A stretch of 64,000 nt of DNA from Alternaria dauci (taxonomy: Eukaryota > Ascomycota > Dothideomycetes > Pleosporales > Pleosporaceae): contig NC_091279.1 of NCBI RefSeq assembly GCF_042100115.1, positions 682,001 to 746,000 of the forward strand, read 5' to 3'. How positions within the stretch are numbered: position 1 is the first letter of the stretch; each line of letters begins with the position of its first letter. Under the pieces are notes generated by a model. It was not told the DNA's origin. It searched no databases and saw nothing but the letters and a program-made list of their open reading frames with translations. Below, one piece after another: positions 32,443 through 43,252 of this stretch. A program made the position numbers and the translations under genes.

Positions 32443-33542
32443 ATGACTACAACCAGTTTCTTCTCCCGCGCTCACAGAGCGGCAGGTCCTGCGCCCAAAA
32501 AGATACGCGGCTTCCTTGCTTTACCCGGAGAGATCAGAAACAAGATTTACAACTACTACTTTGACTCTGAGCGTCGCTGTGAGATTGTCGCCGAAGGAGC
32601 CCAGTTGACACAGCGATCGCCGCAAACCGTCAAGCTGTCATTGAATCTTGTTCCTGCAAACAACACCACTTCAGTACACAAATCTGAGACAAAAGTTATT
32701 CCTCCTATCATGGTCCGCTTCTCAAGTCCACTTGGCAAGTACAATGCTATCCAGGGCCTGCGCACAAATTGGCAGGGTTCGCTGCATGCCTTGAGTCTTG
32801 TATGCAAGCAAGTCTACTCCGAGACAGCGACCTTCCTATACCAGAAGACGGTCTTTGTGTTCAATGCACCAAAACGCATGGAAAATTTCTTCAGATTCGC
32901 CTCCAGTGTTGGGATTGAAAACATCACCAAGTTGCATCTCCACTACGACACCTATGGTAACCCTTACTTGACCGAGTCCCTGGTCTGGCAAGAAAAGCAC
33001 AGCCAGAGTTGGTGAGTACTGCGATATGATTTATGGCCTTGGAAATGCTCTTGGATGCTTTTCACAAAGTGGCTAACACCATGGTCACCCTTAGGCATCG
33101 AGCTTGCAAGGCCGCCTCGAAGAAGCTCATAAGTCTGCAAGAGCTTGAGATCTGGATGCATGTTCACGAGCCCGCTCCGAGATTCAGCCTACGTGAGAAG
33201 TGGCTGGGGCCTTTGCTCCACTTTCGGCGATTGGCACGCCCCAAGGAATTGGCAAGTCAAAACACACCATCAACTTCGCTTGTCTCTCGTCAGTCGGGTA
33301 TTCGAGTCACCAAGGTACATGTTAAAACAGCTTGGGCCACGAGATTTGAGGCCTGCTACGCCGATCACAGAAGACTGGTAGAGGCAAGTAGGGAGTTGCA
33401 TCAGTTATACGGCCAGGCCATCGGATCTGCCATCACTGGATCGACGGAAGAAGAAGCTATGGCTGCGTTCAATGCAGCGTGGGAAGAAAAATATACAGAG
33501 TGGCACCCCCTTCTTTCGCTCGTTCGGAGGAGGGTATGGTGA
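32443..33542 (+). CDS. F-box-like fungal protein
   Basis: Exons 32443-33011 and 33095-33542 (83-nt intron) give 338 aa. Residues 27-40 read LPGEIRNKIYNYYF, the F-box-like motif (LPxExRxxIY) of a large fungal family. Residues about 115-160 include LHALSLVCKQVYSETATFLYQKT, the usual follow-on helix. The rest is divergent. Such proteins may recruit substrates to SCF ubiquitin ligases, but most are untested. The ATG at 32443 is chosen because the frame before it begins with TTG. Confidence 0.8.
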
Positions 33543-33836
33543 GGGTTGTTTGCGGAACCATGGGCGCATTGAACATTCAAAGGACTAGCTTAAGAGACGT
33601 TCATATTGTCCAAGTAAGCGCAAGGTGTACTAGTCCGTATTCTGTAGGAGCATTATGCTCATGCACACGAGTTTACCTGCTATGATCAGACCAGCATCTA
33701 TCAAAGCCATTCCGATTGTCAATCTCGATTTTTAGTCTATGTGTCTAACCATTTTCTGCGTTTCTGATTGACCGCAGATCCCTAACAACGAATACTCGGT
33801 AACCCCATAACCTCAAGTAACCCGACTATACGATGC

Positions 33837-34676
33837 TCAAGCACTCGGGTTCTGCTTAGTAGCCTCATTACCAACCTGTGCCTCGTTCGCCGCGATCTCC
33901 TCCTCGACCTCTGGCGGGAAATCACCAGGTACAATACCAAAGACGCCAACCTCACTCCTGCCCATACCTCCGCCCTTCTTCTCCGTCTCCTCGCTCTCCT
34001 TCAGCACAAAGAACCCCGGGTTCTTCTTCATCTCATCCTCATCAAATTCGAAGACACGCCAGTCAGCGTTGAAGAACATGCGGTTGCAGATACCCGTGCG
34101 CAGGAAACCCGAATGTGTGACAACGGCAATGACCTTCTCAGGACGCGAGTAGAGGTCCTTGAGACATCTCTGTCCGCGCGCTAGGATAGCCTTCTCGGTA
34201 AAGGCGTACGGGTTCTTGGCTCCGCCGGTTGTCTTGTCTGGGAACGAAGGGTCTACAACTGAGAAGTCGTATTGCGGGAATTCCTTGGAGATCTCGTCGA
34301 GGGGTGTTCCAGTATCACAGGGCTTGTCGGCATTTTCTTGCCAGTTTGCGTCGGGTATGACTGTGATGCAAATCAGAACTCATGTTACACAGATATAAAA
34401 CGAGCCTCTTTATATCCAGCGATGAACAATCTCACCTTTTGTGCCCTTCTTGATAAGCCAGTCTAGCCCAATAGTGGCAGTCTGAAGTGTCCGTCTTTGA
34501 GCGCTCACGACAATGAGTTCAACTTCATTGCCAATCTTGCTCTCCTTCAGACTCTCGTGTAGCTCGCGGCATTGCTGTTCGCCCAGCGCGGTAAGTGGAG
34601 GATCACGGATAGACCAGTCGTTGGTGGCATTGTGCTCTGCCTGAGCATGGCGGATGAGTATCAGAGTTGGTGGCAT
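33837..34676 (-). CDS. Histidine phosphatase / phosphoglycerate-mutase-type protein
   Basis: Exons 34676-34436 and 34360-33837 (75-nt intron) give 254 aa. Catalytic RHAQAEHN (residues 9-16) is the RHG-type motif with the phosphorylated His, followed by DPPLTALGEQQ. The second catalytic His is in VVTHSGFLR. SAQRRTLQTA is the usual Arg loop. A cytosolic phosphatase on a small phospho-substrate is likely; the glycolytic mutase is a different, larger subfamily. The C-terminal tail is acidic. Confidence 0.87.
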
Positions 34677-35005
34677 GACGGCAAATAGCAATTGGGTGAG
34701 TAGAGTAGGTGTGAATGGTTTGAGAGACGCGTGACATATGGTACTTGTGGAAGTTGTTGAATTGGTTTTCAAACTCGGCTTGCAGGTGACGCGCTACAGT
34801 AGTGGGGCAGAGGTACCTGCAGGGCGAATCGTCGATGATGTCAACCTGTAAATGGCAGGAGCGACGAAGCAAGTTTGGCAAGTGGGCCCGACGTGAGAGT
34901 GATACTACCGTTGTTGCTTGTGTAAATCTTGTTCATTTGATCGTGAAAGGCAATGGAAGCCGCTCGTTATGCATGATTACCGTCTACGCAGTGTCATGTC
35001 GTCGT
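34677..35005. other. Intergenic, no gene seen
   Basis: Promoter of the histidine phosphatase and 3' end of PRE10. Nothing notable. Confidence 0.4.
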
Positions 35006-35982
35006 CTATTCCTCCATCTTCTCCTCGTCCTCGTCATCATCGTCGTCTCCCTCCAGTGCCTTCTTTGCTAGCTTCTCGGCCTCTTCCCGGATCTCTTTGG
35101 GCACTTCTTCGTGCCTGCCCTTGGTAGGACCATCGAGACTGCTGATCCAGGTCATCTCAAGCTCAAACTCCTTGTCCTTGTTATCGTCGTGTGCGACGTA
35201 GATGATGCGTGCTGCCTCCTTGACACCCTCCTCCAGTGATAGCTGTCCTTCGGCGAGATTGAGCTTCTCGAGCTCCGACTTGGCGACCTGGCGGCCCTTG
35301 CCTGTAGCTGCACCATAGTAGCCCTGTGCGCGTTAGTTGTTGCCCATGTTTTGACACGATGGTTCTGCATACCCAGTATAGACCGCTGGGCTCGATCATG
35401 TAGAGTGATGGCCCGCCATGCTTCGCACCCTCCGTCTTGCCTCCCGATCCAACGGCAGGCCCCGAGCCAACTTGGCCGTCTACTGGTAGCTCTGCTTCAG
35501 AGTCCCAGCCTGCAAGGATGGCGGTTATACCAAATGGACGGACACTGGAGTAGAGAGTATATGCTTGGGCATAGCTTCCCATGCGGTCGGCGAGGGACGA
35601 CGAGGGAATGGGTGCCTTGTACATCTGCCGCCATTGGGCTGCTTCATCGCGGGCGCGGGAGACGAAGTGGCGACCGTCGGGGAGGAGACCGGAAGACACG
35701 ATGCCCATATTACGGTCCACGGTTGCTATCCGCTTGTTCGCGCCTGGCTTGAGGAGCTTGCTGCTGATGAGCTTCTCGAGAGCGAGTACGACGCCATCCT
35801 TGCACTTGATGCCAACCGCTGTGCCGCCGTTCTCTACCGCCTTGACCGCGTATTCGACCTGGAAATTTCGACCGTCGGGGGAAAAGACCGAGTTGGACAG
35901 GTCGTAGCCCGTACCTATTGAAGTCTACACCCTGGTTAGATTGACTGGGGTGCTTGCACTGTTGCGGTGGGGTGTTTACCAT
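35006..35982 (-). CDS. PRE10: 20S proteasome subunit alpha-7 (PSMA3 type)
   Basis: Exons 35982-35980, 35924-35373 and 35323-35006 give 290 aa. The first exon is the ATG alone; the second begins TSIGTGYDLSNSVFSPDGR, the alpha-subunit signature. FQVEYAVKAVENGGTAVGI and KANKRIATVD-like KPGANKRIATVD follow. GWDSEAELP lies in an insertion relative to the human protein. The C-terminus is acidic (DDDDDEDEEKMEE), a hallmark of alpha-7. Forms the outer ring of the 20S core. It has 42 more residues than the yeast-like minimum, mostly in a Gly-rich loop near 150-170. Confidence 0.94.
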
Positions 35983-36266
35983 GGTGGGCGGGGTGAAGAC
36001 TGAAGACGGCGATCGGGGGTTTTCGGAATATCAAGTAGTTCCTGGGGTGTGAAGGAACAATTACCGTGCTAACAAACGTTGAAAGTCGAGCGTCCCGGTG
36101 TTGATGATTCTAGGCAATGGTGTATCTGCGCAAGCTCCAGTAGCTCACTAGCGCGCCAAGGAGATCCCCGGGCCCCGACGCCTACTCTGCTGTACAGGCA
36201 TCAGCACCGACGTACGCAAGTCACAACGCTCGCAAACGTTGCAACCTTCCGAGTCCTTTATAGCAC

Positions 36267-36490
36267 GCTATACAAGAGAAGAATTAAACACTACCTCTAT
36301 AGTTGCCTTAGTAGAGTATCGCTATATAAGAAGAATTAACTACTCTTCTTACAATTACCTAGGTAGAGTATTATAATACAAGAGAAGATAAATCTCTCTC
36401 CTTGTAGTTGCCTAGGTAGAGTATTATAATACAAGGGAAGAATAATCTCTCTCTGTAGCTGCGTAGTAGGATGTTCGATTTTTCCCTTGT
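36267..36490 (+). repeat. Tandem repeat element, about four 53-bp units, with dispersed family member
   Basis: Units begin near 36267, 36321, 36373 and 36426 (52-54 bp each). Each has an A+T-rich start (ATACAAGAGAAG), a pyrimidine-rich middle and the box GTAGTTGCCTAGGTAGAGTA. Two junctions contain the 12-bp palindrome GTATTATAATAC. The last unit ends GTAGGATGTTCG followed by TTTTTCCCTTGT. Positions 36402-36490 match, on the other strand, the copy at 46998-47086. No coding capacity. Looks like a non-autonomous or satellite-like repeat. Confidence 0.85.
36356..36365. repeat. TACCTAGGTA palindrome inside the tandem repeat
   Basis: One perfect 10-bp palindrome; see the finding on four copies in the window. 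Confidence 0.8.
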
Positions 36491-37205
36491 GCTGCTCTCT
36501 CTCCTGTGTCGACGTGTCCGCTGCCTGTTGTCCCGGCTTCTTCCGCCTGGACCGCTCCAATTGCATACACCTACATCCAAAAGTGCCTGCGCCCATACAC
36601 ATTTGATGAGTTGTCGTCCCAAACCGACCACTATTTACAAGCTCCAAAGGCACATCATTGGCTGTCAAGAGACTAGCCGAACAAGTTGGGTTTCAGCTTC
36701 GTCACTAATTGGATGTGGGCGACAAAATTATCAGAATCATCCCGCCTACACGCATGACCCCGACAGCACGCTATACTCAACGGTACATAAAGAAGCACCT
36801 TGACGCTGCTGCTAATCTTCTTACTGACCCCTCTTCACTGCTGACTTGATCCAAGTATCTCTGAATACCGTTCTCTGTTTGTTCCTGACTCACAGCGCCC
36901 TTGATCCCTCCCCCGCCGATTGTCGTCAGCGCCCAACCAACGCACGCGCGCATAGAAAGAGCCAATATCAAAGCCAAGCAGCGGACCATAAGTTCGCATA
37001 TTCAAGATATTCCATCGTTACGAGCCTCATTCGACTCGACGACTGATCCAGTTTTTCAACCTTATTTTTCCAAAGTTGCCCCTCATACCGCTTGCTGTTG
37101 AGACCCTAGAGGAATATGCAGCTCCTCCACCACTGCAACTGCACTTACGACACGCCCATTTCGTACAGTCCTTTCGTTTTCTCTCAAAACATCTCTTGCT
37201 TAAAC

Positions 37206-37258
37206 GTAAGCTCGATCACAACAGATCGATGCTACTAGATACTGACATTACGTCATAG
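37206..37258 (+). other. Candidate 5'-leader intron
   Basis: GTAAGC donor at 37206 and CATAG acceptor at 37258, with a CTGAC-like branch just before; 53 nt, normal for this genome. It would lie in the leader of the gene starting at 37316. Not testable without RNA. Confidence 0.35.
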
Positions 37259-37315
37259 TGCGGCACAATATCTACAGGCATCAACGTCCAGGGGAAAGCA
37301 GCAGAAGACGCAAAC

Positions 37316-38128
37316 ATGCAGCAAGATGAGCTTACCCGGTTGTTTTCAGCCAACATGAACTTGTCGCAGAGAGACGTACAGCCCATGCAACCACAGGTGC
37401 ACCAAGAGCAACAAGTGCAGCAGCAGCAGCAGCAGGAGCAAGAAGAGGCCCCCAAGCAGATCGTCTACGCTTCCCAACACTACACCCATTCATACCACGT
37501 ACCTGCGCGCAGTTCCTCCGAGCCGGCCTCGAAGACGCACATCGACTCGTCCGATCTGGCGGCGGTGTTTATAAGGAACAGCATCGACCCTACTCTTCTG
37601 TTCCCTTCGCAAATCGAGCTCTTCCAGAACGCGGACGATGATCAACGACTCCGTCTCCTGGAGCTCTGGCGTATCTCTCCACCATCAGGGCGTCAAGGCC
37701 ACCCAGCAGGCGTAGACTACAACATGTCTAGACAGCTCTACGACTGGCCGCCCACCAGCCTAGCACAGGAGGAGGCCATGGCGAAACTGAGATATGAGAA
37801 GCAGCAAGCAGAGTTGGCGCAACAAGATGCCATCCGACACCACCAGCAGCAGTTGGAGCAGAGTATGTCTGCGGCAGCTGAGCCCTACATGGCGTCGGGA
37901 TATGAGATGATGGCTAGGCGTGAGTATGAAGAGTCAGCGCGAGCTGAGAAGGAATCGAACAAGTACAACCAGGCCACCGATCCGGTTTATAACAACACAG
38001 GAAGCAACGGGCTCTGGCAGAAGAACGCGAGTAACGTCGTGGAAATGGAGAACGCTTACGGTTCATATGCATATGCGCGAGAATATGGACTACACGGCGG
38101 TTATGGCGATGAGGAGATGGTCATGTAA
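37316..38128 (+). CDS. Glutamine-rich uncharacterised fungal protein
   Basis: Single exon, 270 aa. Residues about 20-45 are Gln-rich, coded partly by a CAG run at 37416-37437. A more ordered segment follows: SSDLAAVFIRNSIDPTLLFPSQIELFQ and DDQRLRLLELWRISPP. Then a Gln/Glu/Ala-rich coiled region (YEKQQAELAQQDAIRHHQQQLEQ) and a Tyr/Gly-rich end. Composition suggests a nuclear or cytosolic low-complexity protein. Family not recognised. Confidence 0.8.
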   Translation: MQQDELTRLFSANMNLSQRDVQPMQPQVHQEQQVQQQQQQEQEEAPKQIVYASQHYTHSYHVPARSSSEPASKTHIDSSDLAAVFIRNSIDPTLLFPSQIELFQNADDDQRLRLLELWRISPPSGRQGHPAGVDYNMSRQLYDWPPTSLAQEEAMAKLRYEKQQAELAQQDAIRHHQQQLEQSMSAAAEPYMASGYEMMARREYEESARAEKESNKYNQATDPVYNNTGSNGLWQKNASNVVEMENAYGSYAYAREYGLHGGYGDEEMVM

Positions 38129-38423
38129 ACATGATGTCGTTGTGTTGGACTCCCTAAGGATAGGGGCGAGGTCGCGTTATTATACGTTGGGACGCCTGTG
38201 TGCACATCCCCGTTTCCTCCATTATACCCAGAAACAGTCGCACACGCGAACAATAACGTGGAAGGATTGTCGTACATGATATACTTCGGTTAGCAGGATA
38301 CCCAGGCAGGACTATATTGCAATGTATCGATTGAGCTGCACTTGGATTTCGTCGCGTGGTGAAACAGAACGGTATTGTTACATTTGAAAGGTTGTTTCCC
38401 AGAAGGGTTCAAGAAGATGCAGT

Positions 38424-39056
38424 CTACTTCGCCTTTCCACTCGGCCACTTCTTCCAGCCTCTTCCGTGTCCCCTCTGCTTCCATTCCTGGATCAAAGCAG
38501 GCATGTTCAGCATAGCCTGTCTCCTCATTTCCAGACGTCCCTTTAGTGTTCGCTCCCATAGCTTTCCCTTGACCTTCTGTCCCTCGCCTGTGCCCTTGAC
38601 TTGCAGTCCTTTTTCTATCCTCCGCCTCTCCTTCTCACCTGGCTTTTTAATGGTCCAGGGGAGGAGATCGACGACGCCGTGCTGTGAAGCCAGTTTTACG
38701 AGGTCGGCTTGCTTCCGTAGGCCGTAGGCGGGGGACTGCCACCGCCCGGTTGCGAAGTTCTTGTGTGGGAGAAATGGGTTTGGGTACGGCAGGTCGAATG
38801 CTTCTGGCGGTATGTTTGGGTCTGAGGGCGCATTTGAGGGTCTGGGGGTGGTCTCTGGCGCCGATGTCTCGGTCATGGAGGCATTGGGGTCGGTTGGTGG
38901 GGTTGTCGATATTGTGTCTGGGGCTGCGTGTGAAGTCGGCGGTGCGAGTTGAGAGGAGAGACTGGGGAAGAGCGATGGCGGCGGGTACTTTTGGAAGAAG
39001 CGCAGCAATCGCGGCGGCAGCGACTTTGCAATCTCGGCAGACTTTTGGGCGCTCAT
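38424..39056 (-). CDS. MRPL25: Mitochondrial large ribosomal subunit protein mL59 (MrpL25)
   Basis: Single exon, 210 aa, ATG at 39056 (an upstream in-frame ATG at 39125 looks like leader). The N-terminus LPPRLLRFFQKYPPP and the core LPYPNPFLPHKNFATGRWQ...YGLRKQADLVKLASQHGVVDLLP match fungal mL59. The C-terminus is basic (KLWERTLKGRLEMRRQAM...WKQRGHGRGWKKWPSGKAK). A Pro/Ser/Thr-rich insertion at about 45-90 is longer than in yeast. It belongs to the mitoribosome. Divergent from PUP3 with a 250-nt shared promoter. Confidence 0.88.
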   Translation of the reverse strand: MSAQKSAEIAKSLPPRLLRFFQKYPPPSLFPSLSSQLAPPTSHAAPDTISTTPPTDPNASMTETSAPETTPRPSNAPSDPNIPPEAFDLPYPNPFLPHKNFATGRWQSPAYGLRKQADLVKLASQHGVVDLLPWTIKKPGEKERRRIEKGLQVKGTGEGQKVKGKLWERTLKGRLEMRRQAMLNMPALIQEWKQRGHGRGWKKWPSGKAK

Positions 39057-39306
39057 GGTGACTATCTTGTGCGTTGCGATCGCTATGGGCGTGTCTGTTT
39101 GGTGCATGTCAAAAGTTCGCGCCAAGGCTACGAGGCCCAGGGTGGAGCTACTCGCGCCGCCTGGTCGCCGCGTAGCTATTGCTACCTATCCGGGTACATC
39201 ACAAGCACAACCAACACCACAGCTTTCAACACACGCCCGAGAGCCGTCTCTCCCTCTCTGCTCTTAGACACAGATCAAGACTGGAGAACACATTAAATAC
39301 ACAGCC

Positions 39307-40070
39307 ATGGTGAGCAATCCCGCTGTCAACATGCAGTCCATAGCTAACCGCACCAGTCGTCACCATTCTCCATAAGTACGCTGACACGGAAACCTCCACG
39401 CATACTCTTCTAATCTTCTGAACAGACGGTGGTGCCTGTGTGGCCATGGTGGGCAAGGACTGCGTAGCCATAGCATGCGACCTGCGTCTCGGCATGCAAG
39501 CCCTCACCGTGTCCAACAACTTCCCCAAGATCTTCCAATACGGCGACGTCTTCCTAGGTCTTACAGGACTCGCCACCGATGTATCCACCGTATCAGACCT
39601 CTTCCGCTACAAGGTCAACATGTACCGTCTCCGCGAAGAGCGCAACATTAGCCCCCAGACCATGGCGAACCTCGTAAGCTCAAGTCTGTATGAGAAGCGC
39701 TTTGGACCCTACTTTATCAGCCCGGTTATTGCCGGTATCAACCAGACGAGCGGGAAGCCCTTCATCTGCGGATTCGACAGCATTGGTTGCATCGACTTTG
39801 CGAAGGACTTCATTGTTAGCGGGACCGCAAGCGATCAACTGTTCGGTACATGTGAGGGACTGTGGGAGCCGGATCTGGTGGGTTGTACCACTATTCGAGA
39901 TCGGACTAAGCTAACATCCATGGCAGGGCCCCGAGGACCTCTTCGAGACAATCTCACAGGCGCTGCTCAACGCCGTCGACCGAGACGCACTTTCAGGTTG
40001 GGGCGCACACGTTTACATCATTGAGAAGGATAAGGTGACCAAGCGGTTACTCAAGGGCAGGCAGGACTGA
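39307..40070 (+). CDS. PUP3: 20S proteasome subunit beta-3
   Basis: Exons 39307-39309, 39357-39375, 39426-39877 and 39927-40070 give 205 aa, the same length as yeast Pup3. Exon 1 is the ATG alone and exon 2 is 19 nt; together they give [83 protein letters not shown] and [11 protein letters not shown] follow. It is a non-catalytic beta subunit without a propeptide Thr. Inner-ring subunit of the 20S core. Confidence 0.95.
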
Positions 40071-40568
40071 GGTGGTGCATGGTATGAGGTGGCATATGAT
40101 CATGTTTATGAGCTACGATGAATATGGGGTGCCCGAGATCTGCCTTATGGCTGTGACGAGAAGATGGGGCAAGATCACACTATGCTGTGATACGTACGTG
40201 AAGTCGCTCTAGGTACGCCATCTCGACAGAAGGCAGCTGGAATTAGTTTCTGAATGAAGGCATCTCCAAGTCCATAACCTCTCTTGGAACTAGTCATGAC
40301 AACTCCCTGGACAAACTGAAAAGCCCCAGGCAACTATACACCAGACTGTGTAGCTTTCGACCCACTTCGGCTTGAACATGAGCATACATAATGTATGTAA
40401 GGCTACTGTTTGAAGCAATACATGCCAAACCAATCCACGTAGCGGGGCCAGCTTACTATCGATAGTGAGTACGCACGTGATCTGGTGTTGCCTTAGCGTG
40501 CATGCGACCTATGGTTCGCGTGAATCCTCCTCCGCAACTCTGCAAACCGAGACCTCCGCAAAACCAAG
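40071..40568. other. Intergenic, no gene seen
   Basis: 498-nt gap between PUP3 and PRP28, same strand. Short open frames only. Confidence 0.4.
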
Positions 40569-42713
40569 ATGACTGCCACCATCCCGCCCGCGCCTGCTCG
40601 TAAGCAGCCCCCGAGTATTGACGACATACTAAAAGCCAAGCGCGAGAAAGAAGCGGCCGCCGCGAAGCCCAAATTCATACCAAGGGCGGAGAGGGAGCGC
40701 ATTGCGCTCGAGAAGCGAAAGAAAGAAGTGGAAGAAGCGCAAAAGAGGCGAGAGGCCTCGAACGGAAACAGCGATGACTGGAGACATTCGCAAGACAGCA
40801 ATCGCGCGAATGGTCACAACAATTACAACGGCTCGTCCTCGTCCGTACCTACAGGGCCTCGTTCGATGCGCGATGCGCCAACTGGACCGTCCTCCATGCG
40901 CAATGATCGCCGAAACGGAGACATGGCACCCCCGCCACCGCCGGATAAGAAGGGAAACAAGCGTCCAGCTGAAGACGCTGAAGCTCTGATAAGACAACGA
41001 TACATGGGCGCAGAGCAGAACCAGTCAACGTTTTCAGCCAAGAAGAAGCGCAAGCGAACGACGGAAAAGAAGTTCAACTTTGAATGGAACGAGGAAGAGG
41101 ACACGAGCCACGACTACAACCCGATCTATCAACAGAAAGCTGAAGCAAGTTTCTTTGGACGTGGCAGACTTGGTGGCTTTTCTGACGAAGTTACCGATGC
41201 ATCCACAAAGAAGATGGCTGAGGCGATCATGGAGCGAGATCCAGAGCACGGCAAAGAACGGGCTGAGGCACTACTTGAAATGGAGCGGCGGCGGAAGGAC
41301 AAGAGCGGCCGCGCACAACTAGACAAGCACTGGAGTGAGAAGAGATTGGAGAATATGCGGGAGCGCGACTGGCGCATCTTCAAGGAGGATTTCAGCATTG
41401 CCACCAAAGGAGGCGCCATACCGAATCCTATGCGCAATTGGGAGGAATCAGGACTCCCAGACAAGCTTATGCGCATCGTACACCAGGTTGGCTACACGGA
41501 GCCCTCGCCCATTCAACGCGCGGCCATACCCATTGCTCTACAGTGTCGCGATCTTATCGGAGTTGCTGCAACAGGTTCGGGTAAGACTGCCTCCTTCGTC
41601 CTGCCACTACTAGCCTACATCTCACAACTACCCCCTCTTGACGCTATGACGCGCCATGATGGCCCGTACGCCCTCATCCTCGCACCGACGCGCGAATTGG
41701 CTCAGCAAATCGAAATCGAGACTCGCAAGTTTGCGTCACCACTAGGCTTCAGAACTGCTGTTCTTGTCGGTGGTCACTCCATCGAAGAACAGTCGTTCCA
41801 GATGCGGGACGGTGCTGAGATCATCATTGCCACGCCTGGTCGTCTAGTAGACTGTATTGAGCGCCGAGTTCTCGTTCTCAGTCAGTGCACTTATGTTATC
41901 ATGGACGAGGCTGACAGGATGATTGACATGGGTTTCGAGGAGCCCGTCAACAAGATCCTCGATGCTCTGCCTGTTAACAACGAGAAACCAGACACGGACG
42001 AGGCTGAAGATCCCAATGCAATGAGAAAGGGAACATACCGCCAAACCATGATGTACACAGCTACCATGCCGCCAGCCGTCGAGAGGATTGCGAAGAAGTA
42101 CACACGTCGCCCTGCTATCGTTACAGTTGGTAACCAAGGCGAGGCTACTGACACTGTTGAGCAGCGTGTCGAGTTCGTTCAGGGAGAAGAGAAGAGGAAG
42201 AAGCGTCTCCAGGAAATCCTCACATCTGGCGAATTTTCTGCACCGATTATTGTGTTCGTCAACATCAAGCGCAACTGCGATGCCATCGCTCGCGAGATCA
42301 AACACATGGGTTTCTCGTCTGCTACGATTCACGGTGGAAAAACCCAAGAACAGCGTGAGGCTGCTCTTGCATCGCTCAAAAATGGACAAACTAGCGTGCT
42401 TGTTGCCACCGACTTGCTCGGTCGTGGTATCGATATTCAGGGCGTTCAGTTGGTGGTGAACTTCAATATGCCAGGTAACATTGAAAGCTACACCCATCGT
42501 ATCGGTCGTACTGGACGTTTGGGTGCGGACTCGGACAAACCTGGTGTGGCTATTACGTTCTGGGGCAACGAAGATGCGGATGTGCTTTACGACCTCAAGC
42601 AGATTCTCATGAAGAGTCAGATCAGTAAGGTGCCTGAGGATCTGAGAAAGCACGAGGCAGCACAACAGAAGGGCAAGAAGAGGGGCGAGGCTCCGGTCAA
42701 GAATATCACGTAG
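40569..42713 (+). CDS. PRP28: Pre-mRNA-splicing DEAD-box helicase
   Basis: Single exon, 714 aa. The N-terminus is charged and low in complexity (residues 1-180: KPKFIPRAERERIALEKR). Residues about 165-300 carry the Prp28-specific lead (KFNFEWNEEEDTSHDYNPIY; MRERDWRIFKEDFSI; PNPMRNWEESGLP). Helicase motifs: Q motif region GYTEPSPIQRAAIP, I ATGSGKT, Ia PTRELAQQ, II DEAD, III TAT in YTATMPP, IV FVNIKRNCD, V VATDLLGRGID, VI HRIGRTGR. It displaces U1 from the 5' splice site to admit U6. Motif III TAT rather than SAT is seen in other Prp28 proteins. Confidence 0.95.
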   Translation: MTATIPPAPARKQPPSIDDILKAKREKEAAAAKPKFIPRAERERIALEKRKKEVEEAQKRREASNGNSDDWRHSQDSNRANGHNNYNGSSSSVPTGPRSMRDAPTGPSSMRNDRRNGDMAPPPPPDKKGNKRPAEDAEALIRQRYMGAEQNQSTFSAKKKRKRTTEKKFNFEWNEEEDTSHDYNPIYQQKAEASFFGRGRLGGFSDEVTDASTKKMAEAIMERDPEHGKERAEALLEMERRRKDKSGRAQLDKHWSEKRLENMRERDWRIFKEDFSIATKGGAIPNPMRNWEESGLPDKLMRIVHQVGYTEPSPIQRAAIPIALQCRDLIGVAATGSGKTASFVLPLLAYISQLPPLDAMTRHDGPYALILAPTRELAQQIEIETRKFASPLGFRTAVLVGGHSIEEQSFQMRDGAEIIIATPGRLVDCIERRVLVLSQCTYVIMDEADRMIDMGFEEPVNKILDALPVNNEKPDTDEAEDPNAMRKGTYRQTMMYTATMPPAVERIAKKYTRRPAIVTVGNQGEATDTVEQRVEFVQGEEKRKKRLQEILTSGEFSAPIIVFVNIKRNCDAIAREIKHMGFSSATIHGGKTQEQREAALASLKNGQTSVLVATDLLGRGIDIQGVQLVVNFNMPGNIESYTHRIGRTGRLGADSDKPGVAITFWGNEDADVLYDLKQILMKSQISKVPEDLRKHEAAQQKGKKRGEAPVKNIT

Positions 42714-43252
42714 TGCGCTGCAGAGTCAGTATTGATGAGTCCGTAGACGGCAAGGCGGCTGCGATGGGTCGGTTCCAACATCGACCTTGTTGCAGCTTCG
42801 ATAGCCGAATAATAAAGTCGCCTCTACTTTCCGAGAACATGGTGAGCGTCCCGGCAAATGCAAAACCTGCGAATCGACGGCCTAATGCACGACTCAGTAG
42901 CGCCGATCTACCCCAGACTGCTGCACTGCTTAATCCCGAAATAGCTAGCGAGTGGAGAGGGCAGCGTCACTTTGGCACCACAGCCAGCCGGTGTGGTTTG
43001 AAAAGCCGCGCATGGTCGATTAGTGCACGCGCACCGTTGACGCTCGTACACGGAAAATCCCCGCCTCGATGAAAACAAGCCCCTACGCCATGTCGCTCCC
43101 TACCGGCCCGTTTCTCCTGTCAAATCTGTCGCCATGTTGTGCGCTACCATGCGACTCTCCTTTTAACCGATGGAGTTGCAGACACGCCTTGTGCCTGGTT
43201 CGTCGTACCGTGGTGGAGCTGCGCATTGAGTTTGGGACCAACCGCTTCGCAA
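42714..43252. other. Intergenic, no gene seen
   Basis: 539-nt gap between PRP28 and the membrane protein gene, same strand. Open frames overlap on both strands without recognisable content. Confidence 0.4.

Larger units (their letters stand above)
35983..37315. other. Long intergenic stretch with a tandem-repeat element
   Basis: 1.33 kb between PRE10 and the polyglutamine gene, read divergently. It contains the 36267-36490 repeat (separate entry) and a candidate leader intron at 37206-37258. No gene is supported in the remainder. Confidence 0.6.

Noticed and set aside
42713..43250. Open frames between PRP28 and the membrane protein gene
   Set aside because: Overlapping on both strands, no recognisable product, no splice support.
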